This document shows positions 60,477 through 64,000 of a stretch of 64,000 bases of DNA, in pieces. Source of the stretch: Caldilineaceae bacterium (GTDB taxonomy: Bacteria > Chloroflexota > Anaerolineae > Caldilineales > Caldilineaceae); contig JAPOVP010000079.1 in NCBI GenBank assembly GCA_026708085.1, positions 45,512 to 109,511 on the forward strand. Direction: 5' to 3'. Made by a program: the position numbers and the translations under genes. A model generated the notes under the pieces. That model worked only from the letters and a program-made list of their open reading frames with translations, was not told the DNA's origin and did no database searches. How positions within the stretch are numbered: position 1 is the stretch's first letter; the number at the start of each line of letters is the position of its first letter.

Positions 60477-60848
60477 CATGTTCTGTGTGGCTACTTTTTG
60501 CGCTCTGTCCTGATTTGGAATGACGAAATGTACTGTCCGAGATTCTGTGGCAGGGTCTTGACGGGCATCGCAGGGTACTTTGGACCCATGTGGGATTCGC
60601 CCCGCTTGCCTTGCCTGTGCCAGCTCACACTCGGGGCCAACCAAAGCGCGGTGGGGGAAGTGCGGGTCGCCGCGGGACGCCAACTTCATATTGCCCACCC
60701 ACTCGCTACGGCGCGAGGTTGTAGGAGAGGGGGCGTTACGGGGGCGGAGCCCCCGCACAAGGGAGGCCGCTTGCGGCCGACCGCCCAAATGCAAGGAGAG
60801 AGGGAGAGGAGTGAGGAGAGAGTAACATCCACGCCATGCTGAATCATG
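60477..60848 (+). repeat. MITE-like repeat element, copy B (372 bp)
   Basis: It has the same left end (CATGTTCTGTGT) and right end (CTGAATCATG) as copy A and an equivalent core at about 60716-60786. The first hairpin GCGGGGGCGGAGCCCCCGC is unchanged (with a TACGGG neighbour). The second hairpin is rewritten as GGCCGC-TT-GCGGCC instead of GGGCC-GAATA-GGCCC, keeping base-pairing while changing both arms. ORFs across it are spurious. Confidence 0.8.
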
Positions 60849-61138
60849 ATCGCTGTTTGGCAAGAACTCATTAATCAAGTTTTCTTTTTTGGGAGAGTAG
60901 GTCCTGTTTACGATTGGAAGCCTGAAACTCTCGATTGCCGGATGGGAATCCGTACTTCGTCGCGATTCTTCAGAGAGATTTTACGACTTGGGTGCAGTTT
61001 CTGATATGCTAGGGCCGATGTTCGATTGACTATTATACCACGAACTTTGGTCCCTTACAGGACTTTTTTTGCCCGGCGGCACTCGACGTTCCTGGCGCGG
61101 TGTCGTCGTACACTTTACCTGAAGAAAGGAAGCTAGGC
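60849..61138. other. Leader region of the third Gfo/Idh gene
   Basis: About 290 bp. A TATAAT is present on the minus strand near 61030 (GTGGTATAAT), but it faces the repeats and no gene. No convincing plus-strand promoter for the gene at 61139 was identified. Confidence 0.35.
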
Positions 61139-62239
61139 ATGGCAGATTCTATGGCAACGAATGGCGCGGAGGCGAATGACGGACAGCAGAAGGGAACGTC
61201 CGAGGAGCCTTTGCGGATTGGAATCAGCGGATTGGGCAGGAGCGGATGGGGCATTCATGCCAACGTTCTGGCCCAGATCGGCGAGAATTTCAGCGTCACG
61301 GCGGTGTGCGATCCGGACCCCGCCCGACAGGAGGAGGCAGTTGACAGGTTTGACTGCCTGGCATACTCGACGATAGACGAGATCATTGCGGACAAGGCGG
61401 TGGAGCTGCTCGTGGTGGCTACGCCGAGCCAACTGCACGTCAGCGATGCTTCGGCGGCGATGCGGGCCGGGAAGCACGTCATCGTGGAGAAGCCGATGGC
61501 GCCTACCCTGGCCGGCGTCGATGAGATGATCGCTGTGGCGGAAGAGACGGGGATGCTACTGACGGTGAACCAGAACTACCGGTATCATGCGGACTTTCTG
61601 AAGGTCAAGGAGGTCGTGGATTCGGGCGTGCTGGGGCGCATTGTGCAGATGCGGATTACAGGAAACGGTTTTCGCAGGCGGTGGGACTGGCAGACGCTCA
61701 AGAAATACGGCGGCGGGGACCTGAACAACAAGGGCGCCCATTCGATTGACTGGGCGATTCACTTTTTCGACGATCCGAACCCGGAGATCTTCTGCCAGAT
61801 GGAGACGACGCCGCTGTTTGCGGGGGATGCGGAGAGCCACGTCAAGCTGGTCATCAAGCCGAACGACGGGCCTGTCATCGACGTGGAGATGACGAACTGC
61901 TGCGCGTATCCGCAGGACGCGTGGCTTGTGATGGGGACGCAGGGGACGCTGGTCAGCGCGGACAGGCGCACGGTCAACTGGAAGTACTTCGATCCGGAGG
62001 AGGCGCCGCCGCTGGTGCTGGACACGAAGCCGACGCCGGACCGGAGCTACAACAGCGAAACGCTTCCTTGGAAAGAAGAGACTTTCACGCCCGAGTTCAA
62101 CTTCTTCACGGGCATGTTCAGCCTCTATGAGGACATCTACAAAAACATCCGCACAGGGGAACAAACGGCGATAACGGCGGCCAGTGTGCGTCGCCAGGTG
62201 GAGATATTGGAGCGGTGCCGGGAGATCAGTCCGGTCTAA
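61139..62239 (+). CDS. Gfo/Idh/MocA-family oxidoreductase
   Basis: A 366-aa NAD(P)-dependent dehydrogenase. After a roughly 25-residue polar N-terminus comes the Rossmann motif 'RIGISGLGRSGWGIHANVL', then 'ELLVVATPSQLHVSDASAAMRAGKHVIVEKPMAPTLAG' with the catalytic-site Lys-Pro. The C-terminal domain has 'GGGDLNNKGAHSIDWAIHFF', where the conserved Asp and His would polarise a sugar hydroxyl. AAAGGA lies 8 nt before ATG 61139; the track's earlier start is not needed. It converges on a PhyH gene, repeating the Gfo/Idh plus PhyH association of the 15.6-17.5 kb region. Confidence 0.9.
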   Translation: MADSMATNGAEANDGQQKGTSEEPLRIGISGLGRSGWGIHANVLAQIGENFSVTAVCDPDPARQEEAVDRFDCLAYSTIDEIIADKAVELLVVATPSQLHVSDASAAMRAGKHVIVEKPMAPTLAGVDEMIAVAEETGMLLTVNQNYRYHADFLKVKEVVDSGVLGRIVQMRITGNGFRRRWDWQTLKKYGGGDLNNKGAHSIDWAIHFFDDPNPEIFCQMETTPLFAGDAESHVKLVIKPNDGPVIDVEMTNCCAYPQDAWLVMGTQGTLVSADRRTVNWKYFDPEEAPPLVLDTKPTPDRSYNSETLPWKEETFTPEFNFFTGMFSLYEDIYKNIRTGEQTAITAASVRRQVEILERCREISPV

Positions 62240-62450
62240 GACTGGCTAGGTACAGTTGACATTTCGGAAAGGCCGTACGAAATTCAACAAGGACAGAACG
62301 TCGGCAGGTCTGTTCGGGATGGTTTTCGCTTGAATCTTGTTGTAGACACAACCTTTCGATCCGCTAAGTCACGCGAAGGGGCGCTGAGAACACCTTTCTT
62401 TGTTCCAGGTAGGGCCACAAAGGGACACGAAGGGCACACAAGGGTGGCAA

Positions 62451-62486
62451 CAACCAGGGCACCCACAAGGGGTGCCCTTAAGGTTG
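62451..62486. terminator. Strong hairpin between converging genes
   Basis: CAACC-AGGGCACCC-ACAAG-GGGTGCCCT-TAA-GGTTG forms a 9-bp GC stem with a 3-nt bulge and 5 further pairs. It lies between the converging Gfo/Idh and PhyH genes and is preceded by ACAAAGGGACACGAAGGGCAC, an intergenic word common in such genomes (recalled, not searched). It may terminate both transcripts, though T-tracts are poor. Confidence 0.5.
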
Positions 62487-62504
62487 GGATGGCTGGGTGA
62501 AACG

Positions 62505-63263
62505 TTAACGAGCCCCAGTTTCCCGGCCGAAGGCGTCCATGTAGATTTTTGTTCGCTGGTTGAGGACGCCGTAGAAGTCGCGCGTTTCCGGGTCCGGGTT
62601 GTCGCGCCAGAGGGCGACAGGAATGCCCGAATCGTTTGAGAGGGGCGCCCGGTCGCGGTGGCCGTAGTAGATTTGGACCGTCTTGCGTTCGGAAACGGTA
62701 GGGCGGGTTGTGGCGGTATGTAGGGCAGCGACGTTGAAGAGGGCGCAGGTCCCGGCCGGCCCGTGCAGATCGTAGATGCCGCCGCGGGCCAGTTGGGCCT
62801 CCTGGTCGAGGAGAAGCGGCTGGTCGACCGACTCCGGAGAGAAGGAGATGCAGTGCGTGCTCTCGTCGACGTCGGTGAGATAGACCATCAGCTGGATGTA
62901 GTCCATGCGCAGCGGATGTTCGGGCCAGTGCGGCTTGTCCCGATGCCATTTGCGGTGGAGCTGGCCGTCGTAGGGGCCCATGTAGCGCAGGCCGATCTCG
63001 CCAAAGCAGACGGGGCCGCCCATGAGCTCTTCGATTGCGGGCATGATACGCGGATGACGGATCAACTCGTCGAAGCGCGGCGTAGTGACTAAAGCGTCGT
63101 AGTTGACGAATTGGTGGTGGCCGTAGTCATGCCAGAAGTAGCGATAGTCGGAGCGATCCGTGTCGAACATGTTGCGAAAATAGTCCAGCTCCTCACCTTT
63201 CAGCACCTGGCCCAGATTCAGTACGGCAGTTTCCTCGATCTGTTGGCGCCACTCTTGATTCAT
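62505..63263 (-). CDS. Phytanoyl-CoA dioxygenase (PhyH) family protein
   Basis: A 252-aa member of the PhyH fold distinct from the other four: the N-terminus 'VLNLGQVLKGEELDYFRNMFDTDR' replaces the usual 'GF..v...lt..e'. The iron H-x-D is probably 'RKWHRDKPHWPEH', and the distal His with Arg is 'VAALHTATTRPTVSERKTVQIYYGH'. AAGGGA precedes the ATG at 63263 by 4-5 nt. It lies 16 bp downstream of the MaoC-like gene on the same strand, so the two form a small operon. Substrate unknown, possibly an acyl-CoA given the hydratase-like neighbour (inference). Confidence 0.82.
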   Translation of the reverse strand: MNQEWRQQIEETAVLNLGQVLKGEELDYFRNMFDTDRSDYRYFWHDYGHHQFVNYDALVTTPRFDELIRHPRIMPAIEELMGGPVCFGEIGLRYMGPYDGQLHRKWHRDKPHWPEHPLRMDYIQLMVYLTDVDESTHCISFSPESVDQPLLLDQEAQLARGGIYDLHGPAGTCALFNVAALHTATTRPTVSERKTVQIYYGHRDRAPLSNDSGIPVALWRDNPDPETRDFYGVLNQRTKIYMDAFGRETGAR

Positions 63264-63279
63264 CGTATCCCTTCCTTCA

Positions 63280-63714
63280 CTACCTGTTTGCGACCCATTT
63301 GAGGATATGTTGGGCTACGGCAACTAAGTTGCCAGTCTGATTGGTAACGCGTATGTCGGATACGGACCGTCTGCGCTGTTCGTCGATTGCAACGATTTCG
63401 TAGTGAACGGTGATCGTGTCTCCCAGGAAGACCGGAGCCAGAAAGCGGATGCGGTCGTAGCCCAGGGAGACCGGCGTCTCTGCGTCGCTGGAGCGGGAGT
63501 CGGCGATCGCCATGGATGAGGCGGTGGACATGTAGCCGATGAGGAGGGCGCCGTGGGCGATGCGGGTGCCGTAGCTGGAGCGCTTCATGTATTCTTCGTC
63601 GACATGGTTCGGGGCCAGGTCGCCGGTGATGCCGGCGAAGAGGTATACGTCGCTTTCGCCGACGGTCTTGCTGAAGGATACGCTGTCGCCGATATCGACG
63701 TAGAAGCTGCTCAT
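63280..63714 (-). CDS. MaoC-like (R)-specific enoyl-CoA hydratase-type protein
   Basis: A 144-aa single hot-dog domain. The hydratase motif is clear: 'YLFAGITGDLAPNHVDEEYMKRSSYGTRIAHGALLIGYMS', with catalytic Asp in 'GDLAPNHVD' and the nearby His. Such proteins hydrate enoyl-CoA thioesters in fatty-acid or related catabolism. 'FLGDTITVHYEIVAIDEQRRRSVSDIRVTNQTGNLVA' is the typical C-terminal half. GAGG lies 9 nt upstream of the ATG. It leads the two-gene operon with the PhyH gene. Confidence 0.88.
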   Translation of the reverse strand: MSSFYVDIGDSVSFSKTVGESDVYLFAGITGDLAPNHVDEEYMKRSSYGTRIAHGALLIGYMSTASSMAIADSRSSDAETPVSLGYDRIRFLAPVFLGDTITVHYEIVAIDEQRRRSVSDIRVTNQTGNLVAVAQHILKWVANR

Positions 63715-63740
63715 TTGTAGATTCCTCGTAACTACTAAAC

Positions 63741-64000
63741 CATGTTCTGTGTACGGTCTGCCAGGGGGAATGTACCGTCAGCATTTCTGTAGCATGCTCT
63801 CGATGGTCATGGCGGTGAACGTTGGGCATTTATGGGAGTGGCCTCGCCTGTCTTGCCTGCGCTGGACACATTTTCGGAATCTGCCGGGAGGCGGGGGGAA
63901 GCGTGGGCCGACACGGGGCGGCAATTTCGTATTGCCCACCTACTCGCTACGACGCGAGGTTGTAGGAGAGGGGGCGTTGCGGGGGCGGAGCCCCCGCACA
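63741..64000 (+). repeat. MITE-like repeat element, copy C (cut by window end)
   Basis: It begins CATGTTCTGTGTACGGTCTGCC, nearly identical to copy A across the first 90 bp, and reaches the core with GTTGTAGGAGAGGGGGCGTTG and the GCGGGGGCGGAGCCCCCGC hairpin before the window ends. It lies 27 bp upstream of the MaoC-like start codon and may carry that operon's promoter region. Confidence 0.8.

Noticed and set aside
61024-61038. TATAAT on the minus strand (GTGGTATAAT) near 61030
   Set aside because: It faces a repeat island with no gene in reach; the plus-strand TTGACT next to it has no -10 at proper spacing.

Overview
The window looks like a piece of a free-living or host-associated Chloroflexota chromosome, most likely a Caldilineaceae-like lineage. 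This is inferred from the gene repertoire: long acidic Ala/Glu-rich linkers behind 'ACGAP' lipoboxes, many phytanoyl-CoA dioxygenase (PhyH) and Gfo/Idh/MocA genes, and several binding-protein ABC systems. No rRNA, tRNA, CRISPR array or integrase was found. The DNA is moderately GC-rich, with gene-poor islands full of structured repeats.

Layout. 0-3.5 kb: partial SMP-30 lactonase, an ABM monooxygenase-like gene and maeB (malic enzyme-phosphotransacetylase fusion). 3.5-5.3 kb: a repeat-rich non-coding island ending in a promoter. 5.3-14.1 kb: an oligopeptide-type ABC operon (dppB, C, D, F) followed by a segmental duplication. Its 3' part (end of dppF, a 63-codon membrane gene, a 607-aa binding lipoprotein) occurs twice, leaving a decayed dppF fragment and a small gene broken by an in-frame stop. 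14.2-24.4 kb: PhyH, Gfo/Idh and a carbohydrate-type ABC importer whose first permease is fused to an extracytoplasmic seven-blade propeller, then another Gfo/Idh and a TIM-barrel epimerase. 24.5-28.5 kb: DinB-like, MscS-like, an unknown gene, hisI and hisG. 28.6-36.5 kb: hydroxypyruvate isomerase-like, sulfatase, nucleotidyltransferase, two tandem PhyH paralogues, GMC oxidoreductase and a 2-hydroxyacid dehydrogenase. 36.5-42.2 kb (minus): a corrinoid methyl-transfer operon (Ldh2-type dehydrogenase, MtaA/MtbA-like methyltransferase, corrinoid protein, methyl-H4folate methyltransferase, RACE-type reductive activator). 42.3-47.3 kb: AAA ATPase, a protein with two interrupted LysM modules, and a Swt1-type HEPN coiled-coil protein. 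48-52.8 kb: a translationally coupled operon of surface proteins (zinc ribbon, solute-binding, solute-binding-VWA, LIV-type binding protein) without a transporter. 52.9-58.9 kb (minus): radical SAM selenoprotein, pncB, miaB and a Ca2+/Na+ antiporter. 59-60.9 kb: two tandem-repeat arrays and a MITE-like element. 61.1-63.7 kb: Gfo/Idh, PhyH and MaoC, then another copy of the element.

The main discovery is the radical SAM gene at 58896-57352. The ORF track stops it at a TGA, but the next codons spell a C-U-A-E-P tail, and a SECIS-like hairpin sits 13 nt after the TGA. The gene is therefore read as a selenoprotein. Other points of interest are the propeller-permease fusion, a repeat element with covarying hairpins and an identical 70-bp core found alone 44 kb away, an exact 142-bp tandem array, the split LysM modules, and the binding-protein/VWA operon.
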